Shown here: positions 1 to 9,804 of the stretch, one piece after another | Numbering within the stretch: the first letter of the stretch is position 1 | Layout of the letters: each line of letters begins with the position of its first letter | From: Schaalia odontolytica | GTDB lineage: Bacteria; Actinomycetota; Actinomycetes; Actinomycetales; Actinomycetaceae | DNA length: 64,000 bases | Assembly: GCF_009730335.1 (NCBI RefSeq) | Contig: NZ_CP046315.1 | Location: 1,550,001-1,614,000, forward strand | Direction: 5' to 3' | Position numbers and translations under genes: made by a program | Notes under the pieces: model-generated | Database searches by the model: none | Seen by the model: the letters and a program-made list of their open reading frames with translations, nothing else | Told to the model about the DNA's origin: nothing

Positions 1-24
1 TACTACAACACCAACGGGGAGTAA
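1..24 (+). CDS. possible C-terminal end of a gene entering from the left
   Basis: The first 24 bases read as YYNTNGE followed by TAA on the plus strand, with the C/G-ending codons typical of this genome. This could be the tail of a plus-strand gene whose body lies outside the window. Seven codons are too few to identify it, and the reading could be chance. No convincing hairpin separates it from the convergent gene that ends at 56. Confidence 0.25.
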   Translation, partial: YYNTNGE

Positions 25-55
25 TGTCCAACCGAAACGGCGGGAACGAGACTAA

Positions 56-559
56 TCAGGCATCAACGAGCCCGCCTACGCACGCATCGCGCAGATCGCG
101 CAGCATCGACAACGAGGACAGCGACTCGGCTGCGACACCCGCCCACGCGAGCACTCGGTCGCGCCCCTGCGCCTCGTGACGTTCACGGATGTGCAGGAGC
201 GTGCGCGAGGGAGACAGCTGCAGCAGAGCGATGACGCACGTGCCCGAGGCCTCGGCGCCTTCCGGGGCGGCCGGAGGCGCGACGCGCATGAGAATGTGGT
301 CCTCGTCCTCGATGTCAATGATCGTGGACTCATCCTCCGGCTCGAACACGTGGCCGAGGACATCCCACACGACGGACGCGGGCGCATCGATCGCGATGCC
401 GCGATCAACCACGACGTTCGCACCGGGCAGGATGAGATCTCCCGGGAGCGACACGTCCGCCTGCGAGGCCGTCAGGCCGATGCGCCGAGGAAAGCCGGTG
501 GCCGCAACGGCGCATGCGCCGGCGACGAGGGACAGAGCGGCAAGAGTGCGAATACGCAT
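56..559 (-). CDS. exported SRPBCC-like protein of unknown function
   Basis: Product of 167 residues. Residues 1-22 look like a signal peptide or N-terminal anchor (basic start, then an Ala/Val-rich core). From about residue 48 the sequence resembles the start of an SRPBCC/polyketide-cyclase fold (VVVDRGIAIDAPASVVWDVL), which usually binds a hydrophobic ligand. No catalytic residues can be named. The ATG is preceded by AAGGAC at good spacing. It starts 21 bases after the ispG stop on the same strand, so it is probably the last gene of the ispC-rseP-ispG run. The SRPBCC assignment is by pattern only. Confidence 0.6.
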   Translation of the reverse strand: MRIRTLAALSLVAGACAVAATGFPRRIGLTASQADVSLPGDLILPGANVVVDRGIAIDAPASVVWDVLGHVFEPEDESTIIDIEDEDHILMRVAPPAAPEGAEASGTCVIALLQLSPSRTLLHIRERHEAQGRDRVLAWAGVAAESLSSLSMLRDLRDACVGGLVDA

Positions 560-580
560 CCGATAGTCCTTATCAACAAC

Positions 581-1786
581 TTAGAAATCGATGCCCGGGA
601 GCTTGACGTCCGGGGCGGTGATTGGGCCGACCTCTACGCTGCCGGAACCGGGCTCCAGGCCCAGTTCCTCCGCGAGCGCGTTCGCACGGCGAATGAGGGT
701 CTCGACGATCTGGTCCTCGGGCACGGTCTCGACGACCTCGCCACGAATGAAGATCTGTCCCTTGCCGTTGCCGGAGGCGACACCCAGGTCGGCCTCGCGA
801 GCCTCACCCGGACCGTTCACGACGCAGCCCATCACGGCCACGCGCAGCGGGACCGTCAGGTCCTTCAGGCCCTCGGTGACGTCCTCGGCGAGAGTCCACA
901 CGTCCACCTGGGCGCGACCACACGACGGGCACGAGACGATCTCGAGAGTCTTCTCGCGCAGACCCATGAACTCCAGCATCTTCGTGCCCACCTTAATCTC
1001 CTCAACGGGAGGAGCGGACAGCGAGACGCGAATCGTGTCACCGATCCCCTCGGCCAGAAGCACCGAGAAAGCGGACACGGACTTAATCGTTCCCTGGAAG
1101 GCGGGACCGGCCTCGGTGACGCCCAGGTGCAGGGGCCAGTCCCCCGCCTCGGACAGCATGCGGTAGGCCTGGATCATCGTCAGCACATCGTGGTGCTTGA
1201 CCGAGATCTTGAAGTCGTGGAAGTCGTTCTCCTCGAACAGGGAGGCTTCCCAGATCGCGGACTCGACGAGGGCCTCGGGCGTGGCACGGCCGTACTTCTT
1301 CAGCAGTCGAGGATCGAGCGATCCTGCGTTCACACCGATGCGCAGCGACACGCCGTGATCGGAGGCGGCCTTGCAGATGTCCTTCACCTGGTCATCGAAC
1401 TTGCGGATGTTACCCGGATTCACACGCACGGCACCACAGCCGGCCTCGATCGCCTGGAAGACGTACTTCGGCTTGAAGTGAATGTCAGCGATCACCGGGA
1501 TACGCGACTGCCTCGCGATGATCGGCAGCGCGTCCGCGTCCTTATCCGTCGGGCAGGCGACGCGAACGATGTCGCAGCCGGCGGCCGTCAGCTCGGCGAT
1601 CTGCTGGAGGGTCGCGCCGATGTCGTGCGTCTTCGTCGTCGTCATGGACTGGACGGAAACCCGCGCGCCACCGCCCACGGGAACGTCACCCACCATGATG
1701 CGACGCGTCTGCTTGCGCGGGAACGGCGACGCCGCGACTTCGGGCATACCAAGATTGATTTCACTCACCGTGTCATTATCCCGCAC
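581..1786 (-). CDS. ispG: 4-hydroxy-3-methylbut-2-enyl diphosphate synthase (flavodoxin/ferredoxin)
   Basis: Penultimate enzyme of the MEP isoprenoid pathway. It reductively opens the cyclic diphosphate MEcPP to HMBPP with a [4Fe-4S] cluster. Full-length for the family (401 residues from the chosen start), with the TIM-barrel N-terminus ([25 protein letters not shown]) and the cluster ligands in [11 protein letters not shown] (Cys286, Cys289) and [11 protein letters not shown] (Cys321). I chose the GTG at 1786 because GGAAGG sits 5 nt upstream of it. A longer reading begins at 1813 and a GTG at 1768 is also possible. It lies downstream of rseP and ispC on the same strand, so two MEP-pathway enzymes flank the intramembrane protease, as in M. 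tuberculosis. Confidence 0.95.
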   Translation of the reverse strand: MRDNDTVSEINLGMPEVAASPFPRKQTRRIMVGDVPVGGGARVSVQSMTTTKTHDIGATLQQIAELTAAGCDIVRVACPTDKDADALPIIARQSRIPVIADIHFKPKYVFQAIEAGCGAVRVNPGNIRKFDDQVKDICKAASDHGVSLRIGVNAGSLDPRLLKKYGRATPEALVESAIWEASLFEENDFHDFKISVKHHDVLTMIQAYRMLSEAGDWPLHLGVTEAGPAFQGTIKSVSAFSVLLAEGIGDTIRVSLSAPPVEEIKVGTKMLEFMGLREKTLEIVSCPSCGRAQVDVWTLAEDVTEGLKDLTVPLRVAVMGCVVNGPGEAREADLGVASGNGKGQIFIRGEVVETVPEDQIVETLIRRANALAEELGLEPGSGSVEVGPITAPDVKLPGIDF

Positions 1787-1865
1787 AGTGGCCTTCCTTC
1801 CCACACGGACCACGAACGCGTGGTCAGAGTCGCTTTTCGGGCAGATGTGTGTAACCTGCCTGCGC

Positions 1866-3113
1866 TCAGCCGAGCGACACCGGCTTCACGATGTCTGCAA
1901 CGATCAAAATGACGCTCATCGCGACCAGCAGGCCGCCGACAACCCAGGTAACGGGAACGAGGCGAGCCGTGTCCGCCGGGCCGGGATCCTCCGCCCCACG
2001 CACGCGGGCCACCGTTCGGCGCACACCCTCATAGATCGCCCCGAGAATGTGCCCGCCGTCCAGCGGCGGCAACGGGATCAGGTTAAAGACGAAAAGGGCC
2101 ATGTTGAGCGATGCCAAGAGGCTCAGCAGCACGGCGACAACCTGACGCGTGTCGCGCAGACCCAGCGCCTGCGAATCACCCGTCACCTCTCCGGCCAGGC
2201 GCCCCACGCCCACGACGGACACGACACCCGAGGAGTCGCGCTTTTCGTCAGTGAACACGGAGCGGCCGACCTGCCACACAGCCTGAGGCAGACGGGTCAC
2301 GACCGCCGTCGTCCCGGTGAACATCTGCCAGTTCGCCGCTGCCACATCAGCGGGCGACGCCGACACGTACTCGTATCCAGCCGTCACGCCCACCAAGCGC
2401 GCCCCCTGAGCGCCCGTCACAGGAGAAACACTCAGGTCCACGGTGCTGCCGTCGCGCTCCACCGTCAGCACGGCAGACTCTCCCTCCTGGGTGGCCCCAA
2501 CCGCGTGCTGCAGCTCCGCGAAGGTGGCAACCGGCTGCCCATTCCACGCGACGACCGTGTCCCCGGGGCGAACCCCTGCCTCGTACGCGGGGGAAGCGAC
2601 CTCACCGGAAGCGCTCATGATCGTGGCCGGGACGTCCGCAATCGTGCGCGAGGCCGTGGGAGCACCGATGCCGATCATCGTCACCGCCGACAAGACGATG
2701 CAGATCAGCAGATTCATGAGCGGGCCACCAAGCATGACCGCGATCTTCTTCGGGGCGCTCAGACGGTAGAACGCGCGGTGTTCCTGGCCGTCAGGGATCT
2801 CCACGGCCGAGGCCTCACGAGCCTCCTGCGCGAGCGTCGGCTTACCGCCGCGACCCACGAGCCGAGTACCCGGTCGTGCCGGCGCGTACATGCCGACGAT
2901 CTTCACGTAACCGCCAAGCAAAATCGCGCGCAGCGCATAGGTTGTGTCGCCGATCTTCTTCTTCCACAGGGCCGGACCAAAACCCACCGCGTAATCGGGG
3001 ACCAGCACCCCAAACTTCTTCGCGGGGAGCATATGCCCCACCTCGTGCAGGGCAACCGACGCCAAGATTCCGATAACGACAACGACAATACCGACGATTG
3101 AGCCCACGCTCAC
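1866..3113 (-). CDS. rseP: site-2 (M50) intramembrane zinc metalloprotease
   Basis: Membrane protease of the RseP/Rip1 family that cleaves membrane-bound anti-sigma factors and other substrates inside the bilayer. The first transmembrane segment carries the zinc motif HEVGH at about residues 23-27. A PDZ domain follows around 165-250 ([16 protein letters not shown]). The second catalytic motif [12 protein letters not shown] is near 355 and supplies the Asp ligand. The GTG at 3113 is taken as start because GGAAGG lies just upstream and its GTGA overlaps the ispC stop by 4 nt, so translation is probably coupled. A GTG four codons upstream (3125) is an alternative. The sequence does not reveal the substrate. 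Confidence 0.93.
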   Translation of the reverse strand: MSVGSIVGIVVVVIGILASVALHEVGHMLPAKKFGVLVPDYAVGFGPALWKKKIGDTTYALRAILLGGYVKIVGMYAPARPGTRLVGRGGKPTLAQEAREASAVEIPDGQEHRAFYRLSAPKKIAVMLGGPLMNLLICIVLSAVTMIGIGAPTASRTIADVPATIMSASGEVASPAYEAGVRPGDTVVAWNGQPVATFAELQHAVGATQEGESAVLTVERDGSTVDLSVSPVTGAQGARLVGVTAGYEYVSASPADVAAANWQMFTGTTAVVTRLPQAVWQVGRSVFTDEKRDSSGVVSVVGVGRLAGEVTGDSQALGLRDTRQVVAVLLSLLASLNMALFVFNLIPLPPLDGGHILGAIYEGVRRTVARVRGAEDPGPADTARLVPVTWVVGGLLVAMSVILIVADIVKPVSLG

Positions 3114-4381
3114 ATATCCTTCCACTGGCCGACGCGAACGAGTTCGCGCGCACGCTGATCAGCCCAGCGCTGTGCTGCCACGATGTCATCCAACGAGGGG
3201 TCAGCGACGCCCTCATGCTCATGCACAACGCTCGCCACCGTGTCCACGATCGCAAGCCACGGCACCTCCCCCGCGATAAACGCGTCAACTAGCACCTCGT
3301 TCGCGGCGTTGAGCACCGCGGGATGCGTCGCCGAGGCCGCGACCGCGAAGCGAGCAAGGTTGATCGCGGGGAACGTCTCGTTATCCACCGGCTCAAAGGT
3401 CCACTCCGATGCGGACGCCCAGGTCAGCGGCTTCTCGACGTCCCGGAGGCGCTCGGGCCAGGTGAGCCCAAGCGCAATCGGCAGACGCATATCCGGAGGT
3501 GAGGCCTGGAGCGTCGTCGCGCCGTCGTACCACGTCACCATCGAATGCACGATGGACTGCGGGTGCACGGTCGCGATGATGTGCTCGGGCGCGACGTCGA
3601 ACAGCAGGTGGGCCTCAATGAGTTCCAACCCCTTGTTGATCAGGGTCGACGAGTTGATCGTGACGACGGGCCCCATCTGCCACGTCGGATGCGCCAAGGC
3701 TTGCTCGGCGCGCACGCCACGCAACTGATCGCGCGTGCGGCCACGGAAGGGGCCACCCGACGCGGTCAGCACGAGATCTGCGACCTCGGAGCGGCCAGAC
3801 ACCAACGAAGAGGTGAGACCGCGTTCATGCACACCCGAAGCCAACGCCTGGGCGATCGCCGAATGCTCGGAATCCACCGGGACGATCTGCCCCGGGAAAC
3901 GCATGGCGTTCTTCACGAGCGCACCACCGACGACCAGCGACTCCTTGTTCGCCAGCGCCAGGCGCGCACCGCACTTCAAAGCAGCAAGCGTCGACGACAG
4001 GCCCACACCGCCCGTAATGCCGTTGAGCACCACCGGCGTTGCTCGCGGGTACAGCTGCGCCGCACGCTCAACGGACGCGCACACAACCTCAACGGACGCG
4101 TTCTCGCCGACGAAAACCTCCGGGCACGTGCCACCCATCGACTCCACAGCAGCCGACAATTCCTCGCGAACGTCGCGAGCCACGCCCACGTACGCGGGAT
4201 TCAACGCGACGATCTGCACGGCAAGCTCGGTGATCGACGCACCGCCGGCGCTGAGGCCAAGGACGTCGAAACGCCCGCGGTTCGCCTCGATGACCTCACG
4301 TGCCTGGGTACCGATCGATCCCGTCGAGCCAAGCAGGACGACGGGGATAGTGGACGTGTGTTCTTCCACCGACACGGGCAT
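3110..4381 (-). CDS. ispC: 1-deoxy-D-xylulose 5-phosphate reductoisomerase
   Basis: First committed enzyme of the MEP pathway. It isomerises and reduces DXP to MEP with NADPH and a divalent metal. Length 423 is slightly long for the family. The Rossmann motif VVLLGSTGSIGTQA is at residues 14-27, the metal/substrate region VDSEHSAIAQAL is near 160, and the flexible-loop signature HPTWQMGPVVTINSSTLINKGLE follows around 237. The start overlaps the stop of the upstream DivIVA-like gene by one base, and the stop overlaps rseP, which implies a tightly coupled operon. Confidence 0.95.
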   Translation of the reverse strand: MPVSVEEHTSTIPVVLLGSTGSIGTQAREVIEANRGRFDVLGLSAGGASITELAVQIVALNPAYVGVARDVREELSAAVESMGGTCPEVFVGENASVEVVCASVERAAQLYPRATPVVLNGITGGVGLSSTLAALKCGARLALANKESLVVGGALVKNAMRFPGQIVPVDSEHSAIAQALASGVHERGLTSSLVSGRSEVADLVLTASGGPFRGRTRDQLRGVRAEQALAHPTWQMGPVVTINSSTLINKGLELIEAHLLFDVAPEHIIATVHPQSIVHSMVTWYDGATTLQASPPDMRLPIALGLTWPERLRDVEKPLTWASASEWTFEPVDNETFPAINLARFAVAASATHPAVLNAANEVLVDAFIAGEVPWLAIVDTVASVVHEHEGVADPSLDDIVAAQRWADQRARELVRVGQWKDM

Positions 4382-4929
4382 CAGTCAACCGCAAGCAGAA
4401 TTTCGACGGCACGCCCGAGGTACGCGTCCACGGGGCCCTCCATGTAGGCCTTCTTGCCGCGCTTGGGGCGGAAGGTCGACAGACGAATCTCGTCAGCGGT
4501 CAGCTCCCCGGCCTCGTCGAAGTACGCCACGATACGATCCAGCAGATCGTCAACTTCCTCGCAGGAGTAGCCACGTCCCGACGTCGGGTGTGCGAAGCGC
4601 TCACCGCGGGGGCGCTGCAGACGCGGGTACAGGGTCGTCGCACGGTCGGCGACCCTGTCGTACCACGCTGCCTCACCCTCAGCTGCGACCGAATCCGCGC
4701 GATCACGTTTCACGAAAGCCGCCTCCAGGCGGTTCATTGCAGCGTCCACGGCATCGATGTTGTAGCCGCGATTCTTCAGCTCAAAAGTGGCCAGACGCAC
4801 CTGCTCTGAGCTGAACTGCTCCGGGGGAACACCACCCTCGTAGGCGCGGCGAGCGTCTTCGAAGAACGCATCGACCTGTGCGCAGTCGTAGCCCTTCGAG
4901 AAGAGACCAACCCTAGGAAACTCAGTCAT
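4381..4929 (-). CDS. DivIVA-domain-repeat protein
   Basis: Cytoplasmic protein of 182 residues built from short repeats of the actinobacterial DivIVA-like (DivI1A) type: RVGLFSKGYDCAQVDAFFEDAR (start), VRLATFELKNRGYNIDAVDAAMNRL (middle), SGRGYSCEEVDDLLDRI, and IRLSTFRPKRGKKAYMEGPVDAYLGRAV at the end. The G-Y-x-x-x-x-V-D core recurs. Family members sit at septa or poles, but a specific function for this one is unknown. A good ribosome site (AAGGAG) precedes the ATG. It overlaps the related gene upstream by 4 nt (ATGA) and ispC downstream by 1 nt. Confidence 0.8.
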   Translation of the reverse strand: MTEFPRVGLFSKGYDCAQVDAFFEDARRAYEGGVPPEQFSSEQVRLATFELKNRGYNIDAVDAAMNRLEAAFVKRDRADSVAAEGEAAWYDRVADRATTLYPRLQRPRGERFAHPTSGRGYSCEEVDDLLDRIVAYFDEAGELTADEIRLSTFRPKRGKKAYMEGPVDAYLGRAVEILLAVD

Positions 4930-5330
4930 GACTGCTCCTTTTCCTGTGTCATGGAACGAAGAATCTGTTCGACGGCCTCAGGCGTGCCGAAATCAGCATA
5001 CTCAGAAGAAACGGTAGTCGGCTCCGTAGCTGGCAGCGTCGCAGCGTGAACGTCGCTGCCCACACTGTTCGCACGGCACGCCACTCGCCTGCGCTCGGCG
5101 TGACGCAGCATGTCAATGAGACGGTCGATCTCTGCATCGACCTCCTCGTCATTGAAGCCGCGCAGTTTCGTAGAAAACTCCAGATCCAGAGCCTTCTGAG
5201 CCGTCACGACCCTCTCAGGATCCATCTCCTCGCCAGTCAGTGTGCGTTCGACGTCCGCGAGAAAAGTCAGGACCTCGCTCACGTCGTAGCCCATGCGCAG
5301 GAAACTGCGGGAAAAATCTGTCCTGATCAC
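4926..5330 (-). CDS. small DivIVA-like protein
   Basis: Product of 134 residues. The N-terminus [20 protein letters not shown] and a second unit [27 protein letters not shown] match the same DivIVA-like repeat as the next gene, with the G-[YF]-[DN]-x-x-E-V core. The second half is low-complexity and Thr/Glu-rich, probably disordered. Its ATGA overlaps the rlmN stop by 4 nt and its own stop overlaps the next DivIVA-like gene, so the two are co-translated. They may form a hetero-oligomer; that is inference. Confidence 0.75.
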   Translation of the reverse strand: MIRTDFSRSFLRMGYDVSEVLTFLADVERTLTGEEMDPERVVTAQKALDLEFSTKLRGFNDEEVDAEIDRLIDMLRHAERRRVACRANSVGSDVHAATLPATEPTTVSSEYADFGTPEAVEQILRSMTQEKEQS

Positions 5331-6607
5331 GCGCGCACCTCCCCGACCGGGCGCTTACCGTCAGCAACCGCCGTCGCCAGCTGCCCACACGCGCCGTCAA
5401 TATCCGAGCCGCGCGTATCACGGATCGACGTCGCGATACCGTTGTCCTGCAGGCGCTTGACGAACGCCTCCTGAGCAGCCCGCGTCGATGCCGTCCAGAT
5501 GGACCCGGGCGTCGGATTCAAGGGGATGGGGTTCACATGCACCCAGCCGTGGCCGCGCTTATTGAGTTCATCGGCCAGCAGCTGCGCGCGCCATTCCTGA
5601 TCGTTCATGTTCTTGATGAGCGCGTATTCGATCGACACGCGCCGACCCGTCGCGAGGAAGTACCCGCGCGCCGCATCGAGCAGCTCGCCGACCTTCCACC
5701 GCGAGTTGATCGGGATCAGCTCGTCACGAAGATCATCGTCGGGCGCATGGAGCGAGACCGCGAGCGTCACCGGCATGCCCTCCCCCGCCAGCTTCTTGAT
5801 CGCGGGGACCAAGCCGACCGTCGACACGGTGATGTTGCGGGCGCTCATACCGAAGCCCTCGGGCGCCGGATCAATCAACCGGTGGAGCGCGGCGACAACC
5901 GTCTTGTAGTTAGCGAGGGGCTCGCCCATGCCCATGAAGACGACGTTGGACAGCTTCGTCGGACCACCGGCCAGCTTGCCGTCACGGCACGATGCCTGGG
6001 CCTCTCGAACCTGGTCGACGATCTCCGCCGTCGACAGGTTGCGCGTCAGGCCCATCTGACCCGTCGCGCAGAATGGACACGCCATGCCGCAGCCCGCCTG
6101 CGACGAGACGCACAGCGTCGTTCGCTGGGGGTAGCGCATGAGAACAGACTCGACCTGCGCGCCGTCGTACAGGCGCCACAAATCCTTGATCGTGCGCCCA
6201 CCGTCAGCCTCTAGGGATACAACCTTCGTCACGAGCTTGGGCAACAGGGCATCCGAGACCGCTTCATGCATCCCAGCCGGGATATCGCTCATGTTCGCGG
6301 GATCAGCCTCAAAATGCGTGAAGTAATGGCGCGACAGCTGATCGGCGCGGAAAGCGGGCAACCCCAGGTCCTTCAGCACCTGCTTGCGGGCTACAGCATC
6401 CAGATCAGCGAGATGCGACGGAGCCTTTCCACGCCGCTTCGCGGTGAACGACAGGACCGGCTTAGCGTCCTTATGAGTCGCCCCCTCCGGCGGCTGATCG
6501 GTCGGACGAACCTCACGGCGCGGGCTGCGACGCTGAAGATCCGACACCCCCAGGGTGTTCGGCGTACGCGCCTGCGCCCCGCGGGGCCCCTTCGTCGATT
6601 GACTCAA
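5327..6607 (-). CDS. rlmN: 23S rRNA (adenine-2503-C2)/tRNA methyltransferase, radical SAM
   Basis: Methylates C2 of A2503 in 23S rRNA and A37 of some tRNAs by radical SAM chemistry. The cluster-binding motif is [15 protein letters not shown], and a C-terminal catalytic Cys lies in [12 protein letters not shown] basic, probably disordered N-terminal extension of about 60 residues precedes the conserved domain that begins near [25 protein letters not shown]. At 426 residues it is longer than most family members because of this extension. It overlaps cdsA upstream and the DivIVA-like pair downstream by 4 nt each. Confidence 0.94.
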   Translation of the reverse strand: MSQSTKGPRGAQARTPNTLGVSDLQRRSPRREVRPTDQPPEGATHKDAKPVLSFTAKRRGKAPSHLADLDAVARKQVLKDLGLPAFRADQLSRHYFTHFEADPANMSDIPAGMHEAVSDALLPKLVTKVVSLEADGGRTIKDLWRLYDGAQVESVLMRYPQRTTLCVSSQAGCGMACPFCATGQMGLTRNLSTAEIVDQVREAQASCRDGKLAGGPTKLSNVVFMGMGEPLANYKTVVAALHRLIDPAPEGFGMSARNITVSTVGLVPAIKKLAGEGMPVTLAVSLHAPDDDLRDELIPINSRWKVGELLDAARGYFLATGRRVSIEYALIKNMNDQEWRAQLLADELNKRGHGWVHVNPIPLNPTPGSIWTASTRAAQEAFVKRLQDNGIATSIRDTRGSDIDGACGQLATAVADGKRPVGEVRA

Positions 6608-7515
6608 TGGCTAGACTCCCAAGAAATACCCGGCAGCGCCCACGCAAAACTGAAGTAGGCAACCGGCGCGCTCATGAGCAGCGCGTCCACTCGGTCGAGA
6701 ACACCACCGTGGCCCGGCAGGATCTGCGACATGTCTTTCAGGCCGGCCTCACGCTTAATGAGAGACTCGGTCAGGTCGCCCATCGTACCCACAAAGGCGA
6801 TGGAGATACCCGCAACGACACCCCACCACCAGGAAGCTCCCAGCAACCACAGCCCGACCACGCCGACGGCGATGGCCGTCAGGGCAGAACCTGCGAAGCC
6901 TTCCCAGGATTTCTTCGGAGACAGAGCGGGAGCCATGGGGTGCTTGCCGAACATGACGCCGGCAGCCCAGCCGCCAGTGTCGTTGGCGATGACCATGAGT
7001 TCAAAGACGACAAACACCCAGGCGTTCTGCCACGCCGCCATCATGAGGACGACGAACGAGGCCAGGAACGGCACGTAGACGGCGGCAAACGTTGACGATA
7101 CAACGTCGCTCATTCGCGACTGTTGACGACGGTCCAGGAGTCTCCACGCCGCGCAGACGAATACCGTGATGTACAGGGCGAAGAGCATGCCCTCTGTGCC
7201 CAGCCACCACGCGCAGGTCACCATGCCGATAGCGCCGACATACAGGGGCGTCACCGTCAGCGTGATACCCATGCGAGCGAAAGCACCCGCGAGTTCCCAG
7301 ATGCCAACCAGGCACACGAAGGCGATGACGCCGACAAACGCGGGCAGCGAGGTGAATAGAGGGACGGCGACCGCGGCAATCAGGACGACTGCGGTCGTGA
7401 TCGCCTGCGGAAGATTACGCCCAGCCTTCCCCGTTGCCCCATCCGCGGGATGATTGTCGCGAGTGGGGCCCGGGGAGAAGACTCGGGCAAGAAGTGAACG
7501 ATCCGTCGACGCCAT
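6604..7515 (-). CDS. cdsA: phosphatidate cytidylyltransferase
   Basis: Integral membrane enzyme making CDP-diacylglycerol from phosphatidate and CTP, the precursor of anionic phospholipids. Several hydrophobic helices span residues 35-230. The family signature lies in [20 protein letters not shown] and [19 protein letters not shown], followed by [14 protein letters not shown], which includes the conserved metal/substrate aspartates. A polar 35-residue N-terminus precedes the first helix. The start codon overlaps the frr stop by one base (frr ends at 7515), so it belongs to the pyrH-frr-cdsA-rlmN operon found throughout actinobacteria. Confidence 0.94.
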   Translation of the reverse strand: MASTDRSLLARVFSPGPTRDNHPADGATGKAGRNLPQAITTAVVLIAAVAVPLFTSLPAFVGVIAFVCLVGIWELAGAFARMGITLTVTPLYVGAIGMVTCAWWLGTEGMLFALYITVFVCAAWRLLDRRQQSRMSDVVSSTFAAVYVPFLASFVVLMMAAWQNAWVFVVFELMVIANDTGGWAAGVMFGKHPMAPALSPKKSWEGFAGSALTAIAVGVVGLWLLGASWWWGVVAGISIAFVGTMGDLTESLIKREAGLKDMSQILPGHGGVLDRVDALLMSAPVAYFSFAWALPGISWESSH

Positions 7516-8072
7516 CAGATCGTCAGCAGTTCGCTTTCCTTCGTCGCGAGCATCTTGTCGATCTGCTCGGTGTGGGCCTTCGTAAGGCCATCAAGCTGCT
7601 TTTCAGCGCGCTCGACGTCGTCCTCGGAGGCCTCGCCGTCCTTCTTCAGGCGGTCGAGCTGATCCTTCGCCTTACGACGCACACCGCGCACGGACACACG
7701 ACCGTCCTCAGCCTTGCTCTTTGCCTGCTTCACGTACTCCTTACGGCGCTCCTCCGTCAGGGCGGGCAGAACGACGCGCACCACGTTGCCATCGTCGGTC
7801 GGGTTCACGCCAAGGTCCGACTCACGCAGTGTGCGAATGATCTCCTGGGTCGCGGTGCGATCGAAGGGAGAGATCAGGACGGTGCGAGCCTCGGGAATCT
7901 GGAAGCTAGCAAGCTGCTGCATCGGCGTCGGAGCGCCGTAGTAGTCCACCAGAAGCTGCTCGAACATCGAAGACGTCGCACGTCCGGTACGAATGTTCGA
8001 AAACTCGTGGCTGGCCGCTTCCACGGCCTTGTCCATCTTTTCCTCGGCCTCGAGGAGAATATCGTCGATCAC
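7515..8072 (-). CDS. frr: ribosome recycling factor
   Basis: Splits post-termination ribosomes together with EF-G. Length of 185 residues is standard. The N-terminal helix MIDDILLEAEEKMDKAVEAA, the conserved LVDYYGAPTPMQQLA and the charged three-helix-bundle C-terminus (RVSVRGVRRKAKDQLDRLKK) are intact. A strong ribosome site (AAAGGAGCTC) precedes the ATG. It lies 38 bases downstream of pyrH and runs directly into cdsA. Confidence 0.97.
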   Translation of the reverse strand: MIDDILLEAEEKMDKAVEAASHEFSNIRTGRATSSMFEQLLVDYYGAPTPMQQLASFQIPEARTVLISPFDRTATQEIIRTLRESDLGVNPTDDGNVVRVVLPALTEERRKEYVKQAKSKAEDGRVSVRGVRRKAKDQLDRLKKDGEASEDDVERAEKQLDGLTKAHTEQIDKMLATKESELLTI

Positions 8073-8110
8073 TATGAGCTCCTTTAAGTCAGTGGTCTGT
8101 GAAGGTTATA

Positions 8111-8821
8111 TCACGCCGTCACTAGGGTACCGATTTCATCGCCCATCAGCGCGCGGGTCACGGCACCGTCGCCACCCATGCCAAAGATGCGCGTCGTCAG
8201 TCCATTGTCGCGGCACAGGGCCAGCGCCGAACCGTCAATCACCTTGAGATCGCGACGCAGCGCCTCAGAATAGGTCAGCGTGTCGAAGCGGTGAGCGTCG
8301 GGATTCTTGTTCGGATCATCGTCGTACACGCCGTCCACGCCGTTCTTGGCGACGAGGAGTTCGTCGCAGTGAATCTCCAGAGCACGCTGTGCGGACACCG
8401 TGTCCGTCGAGAAGTACGGCAGGCCCGCGCCAGCGCCGAAGACAACGACGCGCCCCTTCTCCAGGTGACGAATCGCTCGAAGCGGCAGGTAGGGCTCGGC
8501 AACCTGAGCCATCGTGATGGCCGTCTGCACACGGGCAGGGACACCGGACTGATCGATAAAGTCCTGGAGTGCGAGCGCGTTCATAACGGTGCCGAGCATG
8601 CCCATGTAGTCCGCGCGCGAGCGCTCAAGACCCTCGCGGGCAAGCTGCGCACCACGGAAGAAGTTGCCACCACCGACGACGATCGCCACCTGGACGCCCT
8701 CGCGCACAGCCGTCGCGACCTGCTCCGCGATGTTGCGGACAACCTTGGGGTCCAAACCGATCGATCCACCCCCGAATGCTTCTCCGGACAGCTTGAGCAA
8801 AACGCGGCGGTTCGTCGACAT
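8111..8821 (-). CDS. pyrH: UMP kinase
   Basis: Phosphorylates UMP to UDP in pyrimidine nucleotide synthesis. It belongs to the amino-acid-kinase fold, and the bacterial enzyme is hexameric. Motifs: [14 protein letters not shown] at the N-terminus, [10 protein letters not shown] (phosphate-binding), [13 protein letters not shown] and [19 protein letters not shown]. The ATG at 8821 has AAAGGAG upstream and gives the normal 236 residues. An in-frame ATG at 8923 would add unconserved sequence lying inside the upstream terminator hairpin. Downstream of the rpsB-tsf terminator, so it probably has its own promoter. Confidence 0.96.
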   Translation of the reverse strand: MSTNRRVLLKLSGEAFGGGSIGLDPKVVRNIAEQVATAVREGVQVAIVVGGGNFFRGAQLAREGLERSRADYMGMLGTVMNALALQDFIDQSGVPARVQTAITMAQVAEPYLPLRAIRHLEKGRVVVFGAGAGLPYFSTDTVSAQRALEIHCDELLVAKNGVDGVYDDDPNKNPDAHRFDTLTYSEALRRDLKVIDGSALALCRDNGLTTRIFGMGGDGAVTRALMGDEIGTLVTA

Positions 8822-8882
8822 GACGCTTCTCCTTTGTAACGGCCCGGGAAGGGCGGAACGGTTAAGAGCCATACTACCTGGT

Positions 8883-8921
8883 AAAAGGGAAGCGGCCCCG
8901 CCGTTCGGCGGGACCGCTCCC
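8883..8921 (-). terminator. intrinsic terminator of the rpsB-tsf operon
   Basis: On the minus strand a GC-rich stem (arms 8907-8921 and 8887-8902, loop GAAC) with one bulge and one G-U pair is followed by TTTT (8886-8883). It stands 30 bases past the tsf stop, between tsf and pyrH. Confidence 0.85.
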
Positions 8922-8951
8922 ATTTGTCAGCAAGCTGACGACGTGGCCAGA

Positions 8952-9779
8952 TCAGGCACCGACGTGCACGCGCACGAAGTTGGTGACCGTGGCGCCGGCC
9001 TCCTTGAGGACCTGAGCAACGGACTTCGAGGGGTCACGCGCGAAGGCCTGGTCAACGAGGCAGTTGTCCTTGTAGAACGCGTTCAGGCGGCCCTCAACGA
9101 TCTTGGGAACGATGTTGGCGGGCTTGCCTTCCTCGAGCGTGATCTTCTCAAGGGTGGCGCGCTCCTTGTCGAGCACGTCGGCCGGAACCGAATCGCGATC
9201 GAGGTAGGCGGGCATGTAGGCGGCAACGTGCATCGCGATGTCGTGGGCAACGGACTTGCCGGCGGCGTCGGTGACGACGAAGACGCCAACCTGCGGGGGC
9301 AGGTCGGGGTTGGTCTGGTGCAGGTAGAGGTCGACGTTCTCGCCCTCAACGCGCACGATGCGGCCAACCTGCAGCTTCTCGCCGATGATGGCGGCGAAAG
9401 CGTCCAGGCGGTCCTTGACGGTGCCCTCGCCCATGGGGGCGGCGAACAGCGCGTCCAGGTCGGCGGCACCAGAAGCGACGGCGGCGGCCAGGACCTCGTT
9501 AGAGAAGTCGATGAACTTCTGGTTCTTGGCGACGAAGTCCGTCTCGGAGTTGACCTCGACCAGCACGCCGACGGTGCCGTCGGTCTGCGCGGCCAGCAGG
9601 CCGGCGGAGGCCTGGCGGCCCTCGCGCTTGGACAGGGACTTCAGGCCCTTCAGGCGGATGATCTCGAGAGCCTTCTCGGCGTCGCCGTCGGCCTCGGTCA
9701 GAGCCTTCTTGACATCCATCATGCCGGCGCCGGTCTGCTCACGCAGCGCCTTCACATCTGCAGCGGTGAAATTCGCCAT
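8952..9779 (-). CDS. tsf: elongation factor Ts
   Basis: Nucleotide exchange factor for EF-Tu. Conserved N-terminal UBA-like domain (DVKALREQTGAGMMDVKKALTEADGD) and core motif VNSETDFVAKNQKF near residue 80, followed by the two-subdomain core ending in VRVHVGA. Length of 275 residues is usual for actinobacteria. Lies 25 bases after rpsB with AGAGGAATC before the ATG, so the two are co-transcribed. Confidence 0.97.
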   Translation of the reverse strand: MANFTAADVKALREQTGAGMMDVKKALTEADGDAEKALEIIRLKGLKSLSKREGRQASAGLLAAQTDGTVGVLVEVNSETDFVAKNQKFIDFSNEVLAAAVASGAADLDALFAAPMGEGTVKDRLDAFAAIIGEKLQVGRIVRVEGENVDLYLHQTNPDLPPQVGVFVVTDAAGKSVAHDIAMHVAAYMPAYLDRDSVPADVLDKERATLEKITLEEGKPANIVPKIVEGRLNAFYKDNCLVDQAFARDPSKSVAQVLKEAGATVTNFVRVHVGA

Positions 9780-9804
9780 CGGATGATTCCTCTCAGTTAA
9801 AAGT

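Noticed and set aside
176..1912. Very long plus-strand open frame opposite ispG
   Set aside because: It is antisense to a complete, well-conserved ispG, has a His/Arg/Asp-rich composition typical of complementary-strand frames, and has no ribosome site.
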